64,000 bases of DNA from Mucilaginibacter straminoryzae (lineage in GTDB: Bacteria > Bacteroidota > Bacteroidia > Sphingobacteriales > Sphingobacteriaceae), in contig NZ_JALJEJ010000002.1 of NCBI RefSeq assembly GCF_022953055.1, positions 186,001-250,000 on the forward strand, written 5' to 3'. The position numbers and the translations under genes were made by a program. The notes under the pieces were generated by a model. That model worked only from the letters and a program-made list of their open reading frames with translations, did no database searches and was not told where the DNA came from. Shown in pieces: positions 32,727 to 42,495 of the stretch (its first letter is position 1; each line of letters starts with the position of its first letter).

Positions 32727-35090
32727 ATGGCATCAATCCGTTTACGTGTAACCATTTTGGGTACCGCCTTGCTATGCTACGGCCTGCAGGGAATAGGCCA
32801 GTCTAAGCCGCCGCAATTAGGCAAAAGCCCTGTTGCTGATGTCATCAAGGCGATGACGTTGGAAGAAAAAGTACAGCTTTTAGTTGGCGCAGGCTTCAAC
32901 CTTTCCGGCGCTACCGGCACAGGAACCGGTGTTGGGCAAACACAAGACCGGGTACCCGGTGCAGCAGGCACCACACATGCGATTCCCCGCCTGGGCATAC
33001 CTTCGCTTGTTACTTCTGACGGGCCTGCCGGTGTACGCATCGATTCTGTAAGAAAGAATAGCCCCGGAAAAACTTACTATGCTACGGCATGGCCGGTAGC
33101 GACGCTGCTGGCTTCCACCTGGGATACTGCTTTGGTAAAAAAGGTCGGCGCAGCTTTTGGCCACGAAGCAAAAGAATACGGCATTGATATTATCCTGGCC
33201 CCGGCATTGAACATCCACCGTAACCCATTGGGCGGACGAAATTTTGAATACTATTCTGAAGATCCGCTGGTAGCGGGCAGAATTACCGCAGCCATGGTGA
33301 ACGGTATAGAGGCTAACGGCGTTGGTACCTCTATAAAGCACTTTGCAGCCAATAACCAAGAGACCAACCGGAATACAGTAAATACCATTGTGAGCGAACG
33401 TGCTCTGAGAGAGATCTACCTGAAAGGGTTTGAGATTGCGGTGAAGCAATCGCAGCCCTGGACCGTCATGAGTTCTTATAATCTCATCAACGGAACTTAT
33501 ACTTCTGAAAGCAAAGATCTACTGACCACCATCTTAAGGAACGAATGGGGCTTCAAAGGTTTTGTGATGACAGACTGGTTTGGCGGAAAGGATGCCGTTG
33601 CCCAGATGCAAGCCGGCAATAACCTGCTGATGCCAGGCGTTCCGGCGCAAAGCACCCAGATCATAGAAGCGGTTAAGAGCGGCAAGCTTTCAGAGAAAGT
33701 GCTTGATGCCAACGTAGCGGGTATCCTTAACATCATTCTACGCTCGTCTTCTTTTAAAGGGTATAAATATTCGGACAAACCCGATCTGAAAAAAGACGCA
33801 CAAATAGCCCGCACCGCCGCTACCGAAGGTATGGTGCTATTAAAGAACGAAAACAGCAGCTTGCCGGTTAGCAAAAATCTACACAACATCGCCCTTTTTG
33901 GAATTAACGGTTACGAACTCATCGCCGGTGGAACCGGTAGTGGCGACGTGAATAAGGCGTATAAAGTATCCTTAGCGCAAGGCCTGGCTAATGCAGGTTA
34001 TGCAATTGATGGCGAATTACAGCAAAAGTTTACGGCCCACCTTGCTGATTATGCCAGTAAACATCCAAAGAAAAACTTTTTCCAGGAGTTTATGAACCCT
34101 ACCCCACCTGCGCCCGAATATGCGCTGGCTAAAGAAACAATTTTACAGAAAGCATCGGCTACAGATCTGGCTGTGGTTGCCATCGGGCGAAACGCCGGAG
34201 AAGGTCGTGACCGTAAGATTGAAGACGATTATGAGTTAAGCAATACTGAAAAGGAATTGCTAAGGAACGTATGCGATGCCTACCACGCACAACATAAAAA
34301 GGTAATTGTGGTATTAAATATTGGCGGTGTGATCAGCGTACTACCATGGCGCGATCAGCCTGATGCTATCCTGTTAGCATGGCAACCGGGCCTTGAAGGT
34401 GGCAATGCCATTACCGATATTTTAACCGGCAAGGTTAATCCGTCCGGCAAACTGGCTACTACCTTCCCTGCTGCTTACAGCGATGTACCTTCTGCGAAGA
34501 GCTTCCCTGGTAAAGAGTTTCCCGAAAAAGCCACCAATGGTATGCTCGGTATGAAATCTACCCCGGCTGAAGTAACCTATGAAGAAGGCATTTACGTTGG
34601 CTACCGCTATTACAATACGTTCCATGTAAAACCGGCTTATGAATTTGGCTATGGGTTATCTTATACCAGCTTTAAATACCACGATTTAAAGCTCAGCTCT
34701 ACTACTTTCAACGGAAAGATCACCGCAACTGTCAGCATTACCAATACCGGGAAGGTCGCCGGGAAAGAAGCTGCACAATTATACCTAAGCGCACCTGCTA
34801 AAAAACTGGATAAACCCGCCGAAGAGTTAAAAGGATTTGCCAAAACCCGGTTGTTAAAACCCGGCGAATCGCAAACACTAACGTTTACACTTACACCTTC
34901 AGAACTGGCTTCGTTTAATACCCAGGCATCTGCATGGGTTGCGGATGCTGGCAAGTACACGGTAAAAGTAGGCGCTTCATCTGCAGATATTAAACAAACC
35001 GCCACATTTACCCTGGCGAAGGATTTAACGGTTGAAAAAGATCACCGGGTAATGGTGCCGCAAGTACAAATCAACGAACTAAAGAAATAG
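32727..35090 (+). CDS. GH3 beta-glucosidase-type exo-hydrolase, secreted
   Basis: 787 residues with a signal peptide (about 1-25, LLCYGLQGIGQS). The N-domain has LTLEEKVQLLVGAG-like opening, TSDGPAGVR, LAPALNIHRNPLGGRNFEYYSEDP and the nucleophile D283 in FVMTDWFGG. The C-domain has LFGINGYELIAGGTGSGDVN and the acid/base region IGRNAGEGRDRK. A fibronectin-III-like domain ends the protein (about 660-770). The TDWFGG and GRNFEYYSEDP motifs match the beta-glucosidase branch, distinct from the xylosidase at 24800. Gluco- or galacto-oligosaccharides are likely substrates. Control by the NUDIX regulator is inferred from the palindrome directly upstream. Confidence 0.92.
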   Translation: MASIRLRVTILGTALLCYGLQGIGQSKPPQLGKSPVADVIKAMTLEEKVQLLVGAGFNLSGATGTGTGVGQTQDRVPGAAGTTHAIPRLGIPSLVTSDGPAGVRIDSVRKNSPGKTYYATAWPVATLLASTWDTALVKKVGAAFGHEAKEYGIDIILAPALNIHRNPLGGRNFEYYSEDPLVAGRITAAMVNGIEANGVGTSIKHFAANNQETNRNTVNTIVSERALREIYLKGFEIAVKQSQPWTVMSSYNLINGTYTSESKDLLTTILRNEWGFKGFVMTDWFGGKDAVAQMQAGNNLLMPGVPAQSTQIIEAVKSGKLSEKVLDANVAGILNIILRSSSFKGYKYSDKPDLKKDAQIARTAATEGMVLLKNENSSLPVSKNLHNIALFGINGYELIAGGTGSGDVNKAYKVSLAQGLANAGYAIDGELQQKFTAHLADYASKHPKKNFFQEFMNPTPPAPEYALAKETILQKASATDLAVVAIGRNAGEGRDRKIEDDYELSNTEKELLRNVCDAYHAQHKKVIVVLNIGGVISVLPWRDQPDAILLAWQPGLEGGNAITDILTGKVNPSGKLATTFPAAYSDVPSAKSFPGKEFPEKATNGMLGMKSTPAEVTYEEGIYVGYRYYNTFHVKPAYEFGYGLSYTSFKYHDLKLSSTTFNGKITATVSITNTGKVAGKEAAQLYLSAPAKKLDKPAEELKGFAKTRLLKPGESQTLTFTLTPSELASFNTQASAWVADAGKYTVKVGASSADIKQTATFTLAKDLTVEKDHRVMVPQVQINELKK

Positions 35091-35120
35091 CTTCATATAA
35101 TAGATGGGGTTTGATACAGA

Positions 35121-35148
35121 AACAGGCGGCAGTAAAAGGCCGCCTGTT
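35121..35148. terminator. Bidirectional terminator between GH3 and GH30
   Basis: AACAGGCGGC (35121-35130) pairs exactly with GCCGCCTGTT (35139-35148) around an 8-base loop, followed by T residues. It separates the convergent GH3 and GH30 genes. Confidence 0.85.
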
Positions 35149-35167
35149 TTTATTTTCCACTGGTTGA

Positions 35168-36751
35168 TCAATTAAAAATAACCGTAGTTACCGACCGCGG
35201 CAATAAGCTAATGGCCCCTTTAAACTGTTGCACGGCCGATGGTTTAAGGTTCTCCTTTTCACCCGCTGCTGTTGTATAAGTACGGTAGCTTTTAATACTA
35301 TTAAAACTTTTTAGTTGCGGGCGGATGCTCCTCGCCTCGTCTGTATAGTTAACTACAACCATCACCAATTTATCCTTGCCGCCGGTAAAGGCAGCAACCA
35401 TCACGTCCTGCGCTGCTTTAACCTCATCGAGCTGGTCATTACGGCTAGTTAATACCCGTTTCATGCCGGGCCGTATAAATAAACTGTAATTGCCCAGTGC
35501 CCAAAGGTTTTTGGTTACGGTAAAGTCGCCATCGGTAAATTGATCATTGGCAGGCTTAAGCGCCAGCAGGTAATACCTTGTGTCCCATTCCGGGCTGCCG
35601 GGTTCCCAACTGTTCCAGAACTGCCACGCTGCGGCATTGCCTATGGTCAGGTCCTGGTTAATGATCTTCGCCAGAAACAAGGCACAATCCATCTGGCTGC
35701 GTTTTCCCTTCGCGCCTTCGCGGAAACCATCGCCCAGCATTGAATACTCCGACTGCCAGTATTCGATCCCGTATTTTTTTGCGGTATCTGCCAGGTGCCT
35801 GCGAACAGCTACCATATTACTATCATTGGTATCGGTAAAATAACTGTGCCCGGCTATAAAACCCGGTACATGCTTTAAGCCGCAAATATTCTGCGGACTT
35901 TTATGATCAAAGAACGTCTGGATTTGCCTGGAAGATGCAGATTTACCGCTGTACAGGTAAGTAAGCATACCCGCCTCGGTAACCATAATTTGCGAGGTTA
36001 ATTTTTTCTTCCCCAGCGAAGCATCTAACGCGGTCGTAACTTTATAGATGTCTGCATTACTCCAGGGGCTTCCTTCCTGGCTGGCCTCTCCGGGTTTGTT
36101 CGACCAATCCCATTGCGGTTCATTTACCGGGCTGATGTAGTTAAAATGCAGCCCTTCCGCATCAAAGTGCTTAATCACTTCGCTTAAGAAATCTGCATAA
36201 GCCTGGTATTTATCAGGTTGCAGGTTAGCCTGGTAATCCTTTGCGGTTTTAAAACCGCGCCCGTTCAGGTTAAATTGTACCGGCGGCGTATTTGAAAAAG
36301 CGATCAGGTTTTCCACCCCATATGCTTTTGCTTTACGTAAAAACCATTGATAACCCGCTTGCTTGTTCCAGTCATACGTACCGTCGGGGTTTAAAAAACA
36401 TTCCACCCGTTTGCGAAAATCTTTAATGCCGCTGCTATCCCCTTGTTCGGTTGTTCCCCCACCAATATTGAATCGCCAGGCAGAAAGCCCTATTCCTTTC
36501 GGGCTGCCATCTGCCGATCTTTCCTTGCTAAAAAGCAGCTCAGCCATTCGTTCCCTTTTTTCCAGTGGCCAGTATTTTCCAATGCCTTCAGAAAACCAAC
36601 AACCGGAAGCCCCGATATTATGAATAGTCTGCGCTGTCTTTTTTGCATCTACGGTTATCACCAATGGCTGGTCGGCTGTAGTTTGTGCGACGGTGCCGGA
36701 ACCGAAAAGTAAGGATGCAGGAAGTAAAAGGCTGGAAAACTTGAATTTCAT
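35168..36751 (-). CDS. GH30 glycoside hydrolase, secreted
   Basis: 527 residues from the ATG at 36751 (MKFKFSSLLLPASLLFGSG, a good signal peptide); an upstream in-frame ATG at 36778 would add nine residues. GH30 features are the barrel with GIGLSAWRFNIGGGTTEQGD, the acid/base E211 in ISPVNEPQWDW and the nucleophile E335 in WQSEYSMLGDG, followed by a C-terminal beta-sandwich (ALGNYSLFIRPGMKRV; SFNSIKSYRTYTTAAGE). Members include endo-beta-1,6-glucanases, beta-glucuronidase/xylanases and glucosylceramidases. A second xylan-type activity cannot be excluded, though the neighbouring GH3 beta-glucosidase favours a beta-glucan or fungal wall target. No LacI-type operator was seen in the 36752-36990 gap. 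Confidence 0.88.
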   Translation of the reverse strand: MKFKFSSLLLPASLLFGSGTVAQTTADQPLVITVDAKKTAQTIHNIGASGCWFSEGIGKYWPLEKRERMAELLFSKERSADGSPKGIGLSAWRFNIGGGTTEQGDSSGIKDFRKRVECFLNPDGTYDWNKQAGYQWFLRKAKAYGVENLIAFSNTPPVQFNLNGRGFKTAKDYQANLQPDKYQAYADFLSEVIKHFDAEGLHFNYISPVNEPQWDWSNKPGEASQEGSPWSNADIYKVTTALDASLGKKKLTSQIMVTEAGMLTYLYSGKSASSRQIQTFFDHKSPQNICGLKHVPGFIAGHSYFTDTNDSNMVAVRRHLADTAKKYGIEYWQSEYSMLGDGFREGAKGKRSQMDCALFLAKIINQDLTIGNAAAWQFWNSWEPGSPEWDTRYYLLALKPANDQFTDGDFTVTKNLWALGNYSLFIRPGMKRVLTSRNDQLDEVKAAQDVMVAAFTGGKDKLVMVVVNYTDEARSIRPQLKSFNSIKSYRTYTTAAGEKENLKPSAVQQFKGAISLLPRSVTTVIFN

Positions 36752-36990
36752 GGAACGGTTGTAGCTTGCTTTTGTCATGTTTCGACGGGTAAAGTGCCCG
36801 CAAAATAAGCTTAATTTTCAAAACCCCTAACTGGGCCGGTAATGCATCGATCGAGGCGGAACTTAAATTGTGTAACATTTTAAGTGCAGCGCTTTCACTC
36901 TGTTGCTTTCCGGTTTCAGGAATAGGCGTAAAATATATAATTTAGCTGATTAGCTGTTCAACAACGCTTTTAGTACAGATTCCCCGGCGA

Positions 36991-37572
36991 TTGGAAAATT
37001 CCGAATTAAATATAACACTCCTCAAACAGGGCGATAAAACCGCTTTCGCCCATGTGTATGACCTCTACAGCGCAATGATCTTTTCGAAATTAATGCGCAT
37101 GGTGAAGGACAGGATGGTTGCTGAGGAAATATTGCAGGAAGTATTTTTAAAGGTTTGGGAACGAAGGGAAAAGATAGATCCGTCGCAGTCGCTGAAATCA
37201 TGGATCTATGCCATAGCCATCAACCTGGTTTATGATTATTACCGCAAGTTATCCCGCGACCATAAAATGCAGCAGGTTTTGCTGGACCAGTTTGCCGATC
37301 TTTATTATGCCAATAATGACGACGGCATTTTCGAAGAAAGAAAAAAATTATTAGACGAAGCCCTTGCACAATTGCCCCCGCAAAGGTTTGCCGTATTTAA
37401 ACTTTGCCGCCTGGAAGGAAAAAGCTACCAACAAGCTGCCGAAGAACTGGGAATTAGTCCATCCACTGTCAGCAACCAGTTGGTACAAGCAACAAAAACA
37501 CTAAAAGAGTATATCTTCAACTCCAAAACGTTGCTTATTTTAATTATTTCGTGGTTTTTTCAAACTAAATAA
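36991..37572 (+). CDS. ECF RNA polymerase sigma factor (sigma-70 family)
   Basis: 193 residues. Region 2 (about 20-90) has DLYSAMIFSKLMRMV and EEILQEVFLKVWERRE with the WIYAIAINLVYDYYRK stretch. Region 4 (about 125-180) has LAQLPPQRFAVFKLCRLEGKSYQQAAEELGISPSTVSNQL. The only plausible start is TTG at 36991, since the frame upstream is open to 36946 without ATG. The C-terminus is unusually hydrophobic (LLILIISWFFQTK). It is the first gene of a sigma/anti-sigma/SusC/SusD series, so it should be released by the FecR-type anti-sigma when the SusC transporter binds its substrate. Confidence 0.92.
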   Translation: MENSELNITLLKQGDKTAFAHVYDLYSAMIFSKLMRMVKDRMVAEEILQEVFLKVWERREKIDPSQSLKSWIYAIAINLVYDYYRKLSRDHKMQQVLLDQFADLYYANNDDGIFEERKKLLDEALAQLPPQRFAVFKLCRLEGKSYQQAAEELGISPSTVSNQLVQATKTLKEYIFNSKTLLILIISWFFQTK

Positions 37573-37600
37573 GTCCAATTTATACCCAATATTAATTTTT

Positions 37601-37616
37601 TGTGATTTTTCTCACT
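37601..37616. promoter_or_regulatory. CRP/FNR-type palindrome upstream of the FecR-SusCD genes
   Basis: TGTGA-tttttc-TCACT has the same GTGA-N6-TCAC core as the ccoI and transpeptidase sites. It sits 47-62 bp before the FecR ATG in the 90-bp gap after the sigma factor, a place where a promoter for anti-sigma, SusC and SusD could start. Confidence 0.5.
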
Positions 37617-37662
37617 TTTTGAATAGTGTATTTTAATCTTCCGAGCGTATTAGTGTTATATT

Positions 37663-38817
37663 ATGAATAAAAACAACCAGATAAACAATTACTACCAAAG
37701 GTTTCTGTCAAATACAGCAACCCGCGAAGAAGTAAATGCATTGTTTATCTTTTTTAAAGAGGCGGAAGACAGCGAACTGAAGGAACTGCTTAGAACTACC
37801 GAAGTTAACGAAACTGCCAATGACGACTATCGTGAACTGTTGCAGGATCTGAAAGAGCGCGTTTTAGAAAGAGCTTTCGGCCAGGAGCAGAAGGTTGTTA
37901 CGTTAACGTCACGCCACAACAAGACACGGTATTATGTTGCTGCGGCTTCTGCCACGGCTATTTTATCTGTTGCCACTATTTTCTACGCTAGGTTATCCAA
38001 ACAAGCTAATGTAGCTTCGGATCTTAAACCGGGCACTGACCGCGCCATGCTGGTTTTCGACAAGCATGATACCCTTCGGCTGGAAGGTAACAAATCATCC
38101 GTGTTGCTTAACAAAGGCAGTTTTACCATCAGCAGAACTAAAACCGGCACCATTGTTTACCGGGTTAACGGCCGGGATACCGCAGAACTGAACCGTCAGC
38201 ACACGCTCACAACACCGCGCGGCGGCGAATACCACGTACGCTTGTCTGACGGCACCGAGGTACAACTGAACTCAGAATCTGAACTGGCCTTTACCGTCGG
38301 CTTCACCGGGCATCAACGTAAGGTAAAATTAACCGGCGAAGCCTATTTCGAGGTGGCCCATGATAAAGAAAAACCATTTATTGTAAGCACCCCGGGAGAA
38401 GAGGTACAGGTATTAGGCACAAAATTCAATATCAGCAACTACCCTGAAGATGAAGGCCCCGTTACCACCCTGATGCAGGGCAGCGTTAAGGTAACAGCAA
38501 ATAAGGCAACCGCTATGCTGAAACCCGGCCAGCAAAGCCGTATCAATAATTCGGCAATAGCCGTTACCGATGTGGACGGAGAATTGTTCGATGCCTGGAA
38601 AAACGGAGAATTTGTATTTGAAAACACACCGCTAAGCCAGATTATGCACCGGCTGGCCAGGTGGTACGATTTTGATATTGACTATAGTAAACTCCCCAAT
38701 AAAAACTATTACATCCGGATCAGCAAGCAGGTTAACCTCTCCGAAGTGCTTCGCATGATCACCGTCACCAGTGGCGTGAAGTTTAAAATTGAAGAAAGGA
38801 GGGTGATGGTGATGTAA
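37663..38817 (+). CDS. FecR-type anti-sigma factor, inner-membrane
   Basis: 384 residues. The cytoplasmic N-terminal part (about 1-85) is thought to bind the ECF sigma factor. One membrane helix (about 88-108, YYVAAASATAILSVATIFY) is followed by the FecR domain (about 180-275) with TPRGGEYHVRLSDGTEVQLNSESEL and VKLTGEAYFEVAHDKEKPFIV, then GTKFNISNYPEDEGPVTTLMQGSVKV. A C-terminal STN-like DUF4974 region ends in FEIDYSKL-like and VTSGVKFKIEERRVMVM. It transmits occupancy of the TonB-dependent transporter to the sigma factor. It is followed after 60 bp by susC. Confidence 0.94.
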   Translation: MNKNNQINNYYQRFLSNTATREEVNALFIFFKEAEDSELKELLRTTEVNETANDDYRELLQDLKERVLERAFGQEQKVVTLTSRHNKTRYYVAAASATAILSVATIFYARLSKQANVASDLKPGTDRAMLVFDKHDTLRLEGNKSSVLLNKGSFTISRTKTGTIVYRVNGRDTAELNRQHTLTTPRGGEYHVRLSDGTEVQLNSESELAFTVGFTGHQRKVKLTGEAYFEVAHDKEKPFIVSTPGEEVQVLGTKFNISNYPEDEGPVTTLMQGSVKVTANKATAMLKPGQQSRINNSAIAVTDVDGELFDAWKNGEFVFENTPLSQIMHRLARWYDFDIDYSKLPNKNYYIRISKQVNLSEVLRMITVTSGVKFKIEERRVMVM

Positions 38818-38877
38818 ACAGACACCTGCAAACTTCAATTTCACTTCCTTTCACATTATCCCTTTTTACTTTAAAAT

Positions 38878-41800
38878 ATGACGATTTTTACCCGAAATAA
38901 ATGCGGGAAGCCCTTTTATTGCTTTCCCCGAACTAAAACTTTTATACTCACGCTATGCTTCAGCGCCTTTTTCGCGTGCAGCGTATGGGCTCAAACCGTA
39001 ACTATTAATTTAAAAAACGTTCCTTTCGAAAAGGCTATCGCTGATATTTCAAAGAAAACCGGCTACCAGTTTTTATTTGATGCCGCTTACCTTAAAAATG
39101 CCGTTCCGGTTACGCTAAACGTAAGCAATGCCGAGTTTAGCGAATTGATGCGCCAGCTTTTCAACGGGCAGCCTTTTACTTATGAGATCAACAAAAAGGT
39201 GATCATCATCAAGTCTAAAACCCTTCAGGTAAATCCTATACAGATCAGGGGAAGGGTGATCGATACTACAGGGGTTCCGCTACCTGGCGTTGAAGTGCGT
39301 ATCAAAGGCGAATCTGCGGCAGCTAAAACGGCTATGGATGGCTCTTTTACCATCACTACCCTAAACAGTTCGCCTACCGTTGTTACCCGCAGCATTGGTT
39401 TCACCACCAAAGAAACGCAGCTTTTCAATGTACAGCCTGCATCCTACTTTACCGTTGTGATGAACGTAGGTAATTCAAACCTAAAGGAAGTTGTGGTAAC
39501 GGGTTACCAGATATTATCTAAAGAACGCAGTACAGCAAGTATCGTTAAGGTGGATTCAGCTACGCTGAACCAGCAACTGAACGTAAGTTTGGTAACAGCG
39601 CTGGAGGGCCGCGTGGCTGGTTTAAGGCTCACCAACGGCACCAATGACATTGTGATGCGTGGCCCTGCTACCTTCCTGACATCCAGCATTACCACTTACC
39701 CGCTCATTGTGGTTGATGGCCTTCCGACTAATTACAGGCTTGAAGAAATCAATCCATACGACGTCGCTTCTATTTACGTATTGAAAGATGCAGCAGCGGC
39801 CTCTATCTACGGTTCGCAATCGGCAAACGGGGTAATTGTAATTACCACCAAATCTGGCACAAAGAATACGGTATCTATCAACGCAAACGCCGATTTCTTT
39901 GTCAACCAGAAGCCGGATATCAACAAGATGCACTATGCCTCTACGGGCCAGATCATCGATTACGAAACCGCTAAGTATAAATCTGAAGTACAAAATTATG
40001 CCAATGCCGGCGCGATGTTTAACTACTATGGCGATATCGGCAACGGCACCATCCGCTATTACTCGCCGCTCTACCAGCTTTTCCGCGACCAGTATGAAGG
40101 CAGGATCACCACTGACCAGCTAAACAGCACGCTGAACAACTGGAGAGGGAATGATTACATCCGTGATTACGTAAACAATGTTTGGCAAAACGAAACCCGC
40201 AACCGTTATAATCTTTCGCTAAGTTCCGGTTCAGCTAAAAGCAATACCTATGTTTCTTTGAACTATGACGAAAACGCTTTCAGGATAAAATACAACCAGA
40301 GCAAAGCGTTAAACATGTATTTCAAATCAGCTTTCAATGTAAACAAATGGCTTACCGCCACCATGGGTTTGAATGGCCAGTACACCATGTCTGATGCTAC
40401 TGATAATTCTTACAGCGACTACGGCTTGCAGGAACGTTACCAGCGCATTGTAGATGGCAACGGTAACCACGTGCTTTCTGATTATGTAAACCTTTCTGAC
40501 GGTTTTGGCAACAGCGGTAACATGAACGGCGTTGTCGCTTCGAAGATCAAAGGCCTGGCTGATTTTAAACCGGTAAGCTTTAACATTCTTGATGAACTGC
40601 AAAACGGCATTACACAGCGCCGCGCTTTAAACCTGCGCGCATTTACTAACCTGGGTGTTAAGTTCTATAAAGATTTAAGGTACGATATCTCTTTCCAGTA
40701 CGAGATCAAGAACTCGAATACCGAGCAGTTCTACAGCGCAGATTCATACAAAATGCGTTACCTGTACGATGCCTTTACCACGTTTAATACCGCAACCGGC
40801 AAGTACGAACACAACGTAATTAACACTGGCGGCCGCTTTGCCCAGTCTAATGCGCGCAGCTATGACTACACCTTCAGGCAACAGCTGAATTATGACCACA
40901 CCTTTAAACAAGGTAGTAACGAGCATAACATCACCGCTATTGGTGGTTTTGAAATGCGCGAAACACAAACACCAAGATTCCTGAGCGATACCCGTTACAG
41001 CTATAATCCGCAGTTATTAACTGCGCAGCCGGTAGACTGGTACACCCTTAGCAACACCGGTGTAACAGGTTATTTATTTGGAAGAACTACTTTGGGTTCT
41101 AACGCCACCAAGCAAAGCATCGGCCTGATCCGCAGCATTTCCTATTACGGCAATGCCAGCTATATGCTTAACAGCAAATACAACCTTACCGGAAGCGTCC
41201 GCGTAGACCAGGCAAGCTTCTTCGGGCTGGATCCCAAATACAAATGGCGCCCTATATGGTCGGCAGGTGCGGGTTGGAATGTCAGCAACGAAGATTTCAT
41301 GAAAGAGGTAAGCTGGCTTAACTATCTTAAAGCAAGGGTGACCTATGGCATCAACGGTAACTCCGACGTATCGTCGTTTGCCTATGCGGTAGCATCGTTA
41401 AAATCAGATGTATTGTTCCCTTCGGTAAGCTACCCTACCATTACCACCTTCCCCAACCCTAAATTGCGCTGGGAAACCACGCAAACAACCAACCTGGGCT
41501 TCGACTTTGCCGTGTTGAAGAACCGTATTAAAGGAAGCATAGATCTTTATAACCGCTACAGCAAAGACCTGCTGAGCACTAACGAACTTGACCCTACCGT
41601 AGGTACATTGTCCCGCGTGATCAATAACGGCAGCATGCGTAACCGTGGTATCGAACTTAGCTTGAGTTCTGATTGGTTCAGAACCAACGACTGGACATTG
41701 GGCTCTACCATCGTCTACGCCTATAATAAAAACAAGGTGATAGATGTGTACTTCACCAATGCAAGCGCAACGTCTTACGTATCGGCCCCCGGCAACTATT

Positions 41801-42483
41801 ATTTTGCCAATGCGCCGTACCAAAGCATCTATGCTTACCGCTACGCCGGCATGACCAATGGCTACCCTTATTACTACGACCAGAACGGCAAACCGAACGT
41901 CACTTTCGACTCCAACGGTACGCCGACAAGTGTGGTGTCTATCAATACACCGGCAGCGCTGGTAAACATGGGCAGTGTGTTACCGATATGGAACGGTTCA
42001 TTCTCGCAACGTATTGGCTACAAGAACCTGCAGTTAAACGTGTTATTCATTTATTCTGGCGGAAATAAATTACGTAAAGAAGTGGTGCCGCTTTCTGCCA
42101 TTACCAGCAATGTCATGAACGAAGGTATCGGCACCTTGTATACCAACGGTAATACCGACGTTCCGCGCTTATATTTTGAATACCCTAACAGTATCAAAAG
42201 TTATGCATCAACCCTTTCAAGTATGTGGGTTAATGGCGATAACCAGATCCTGAGCGCTGATTATATCAAACTGCGTAACGTATCACTTTCTTACGCATTA
42301 CAGAGCAGCCTGATCAAAAAGCTCCACGTCAATACGGTAAAGCTTACAGCCCAGGTGAACAACCTTTGGTATTGGAGCGCGGCCGGTAAAGATATCGACC
42401 CGGAGGCTTACAGCCTTAACGGTGGTAGCCGCAGCTTGCCCATCCCACGCTCATTCTTAGTTGGTTTAAACGTAGGCTTTTAA
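38878..42483 (+). CDS. SusC/RagA-family TonB-dependent outer-membrane transporter with STN signalling domain
   Basis: 1201 residues. The signal peptide is about residues 20-38 (after a long leader with a predicted start at 38878). The STN domain (about 40-112, VTINLKNVPFEKAIADISKKT) can contact the FecR protein, and a carboxypeptidase-regulatory-like domain (about 121-200, IRGRVIDTTGVPLPGVEVRIKG) follows. The plug starts at NLKEVVVTGYQ, and the 22-strand barrel ends in PRSFLVGLNVGF. STN plus ECF sigma/FecR marks a trans-envelope signalling transporter. It forms the gate with the SusD lipoprotein 12 bp downstream. No glycosidase is in this operon, so the cargo need not be a glycan. Confidence 0.96.
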   Translation: MTIFTRNKCGKPFYCFPRTKTFILTLCFSAFFACSVWAQTVTINLKNVPFEKAIADISKKTGYQFLFDAAYLKNAVPVTLNVSNAEFSELMRQLFNGQPFTYEINKKVIIIKSKTLQVNPIQIRGRVIDTTGVPLPGVEVRIKGESAAAKTAMDGSFTITTLNSSPTVVTRSIGFTTKETQLFNVQPASYFTVVMNVGNSNLKEVVVTGYQILSKERSTASIVKVDSATLNQQLNVSLVTALEGRVAGLRLTNGTNDIVMRGPATFLTSSITTYPLIVVDGLPTNYRLEEINPYDVASIYVLKDAAAASIYGSQSANGVIVITTKSGTKNTVSINANADFFVNQKPDINKMHYASTGQIIDYETAKYKSEVQNYANAGAMFNYYGDIGNGTIRYYSPLYQLFRDQYEGRITTDQLNSTLNNWRGNDYIRDYVNNVWQNETRNRYNLSLSSGSAKSNTYVSLNYDENAFRIKYNQSKALNMYFKSAFNVNKWLTATMGLNGQYTMSDATDNSYSDYGLQERYQRIVDGNGNHVLSDYVNLSDGFGNSGNMNGVVASKIKGLADFKPVSFNILDELQNGITQRRALNLRAFTNLGVKFYKDLRYDISFQYEIKNSNTEQFYSADSYKMRYLYDAFTTFNTATGKYEHNVINTGGRFAQSNARSYDYTFRQQLNYDHTFKQGSNEHNITAIGGFEMRETQTPRFLSDTRYSYNPQLLTAQPVDWYTLSNTGVTGYLFGRTTLGSNATKQSIGLIRSISYYGNASYMLNSKYNLTGSVRVDQASFFGLDPKYKWRPIWSAGAGWNVSNEDFMKEVSWLNYLKARVTYGINGNSDVSSFAYAVASLKSDVLFPSVSYPTITTFPNPKLRWETTQTTNLGFDFAVLKNRIKGSIDLYNRYSKDLLSTNELDPTVGTLSRVINNGSMRNRGIELSLSSDWFRTNDWTLGSTIVYAYNKNKVIDVYFTNASATSYVSAPGNYYFANAPYQSIYAYRYAGMTNGYPYYYDQNGKPNVTFDSNGTPTSVVSINTPAALVNMGSVLPIWNGSFSQRIGYKNLQLNVLFIYSGGNKLRKEVVPLSAITSNVMNEGIGTLYTNGNTDVPRLYFEYPNSIKSYASTLSSMWVNGDNQILSADYIKLRNVSLSYALQSSLIKKLHVNTVKLTAQVNNLWYWSAAGKDIDPEAYSLNGGSRSLPIPRSFLVGLNVGF

Positions 42484-42495
42484 GAAAAAAATCTC

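Noticed and set aside
32880..33449. Minus-strand open frame of 189 codons inside the GH3 gene
   Set aside because: It is antisense to conserved GH3 motifs and lacks any recognisable feature.
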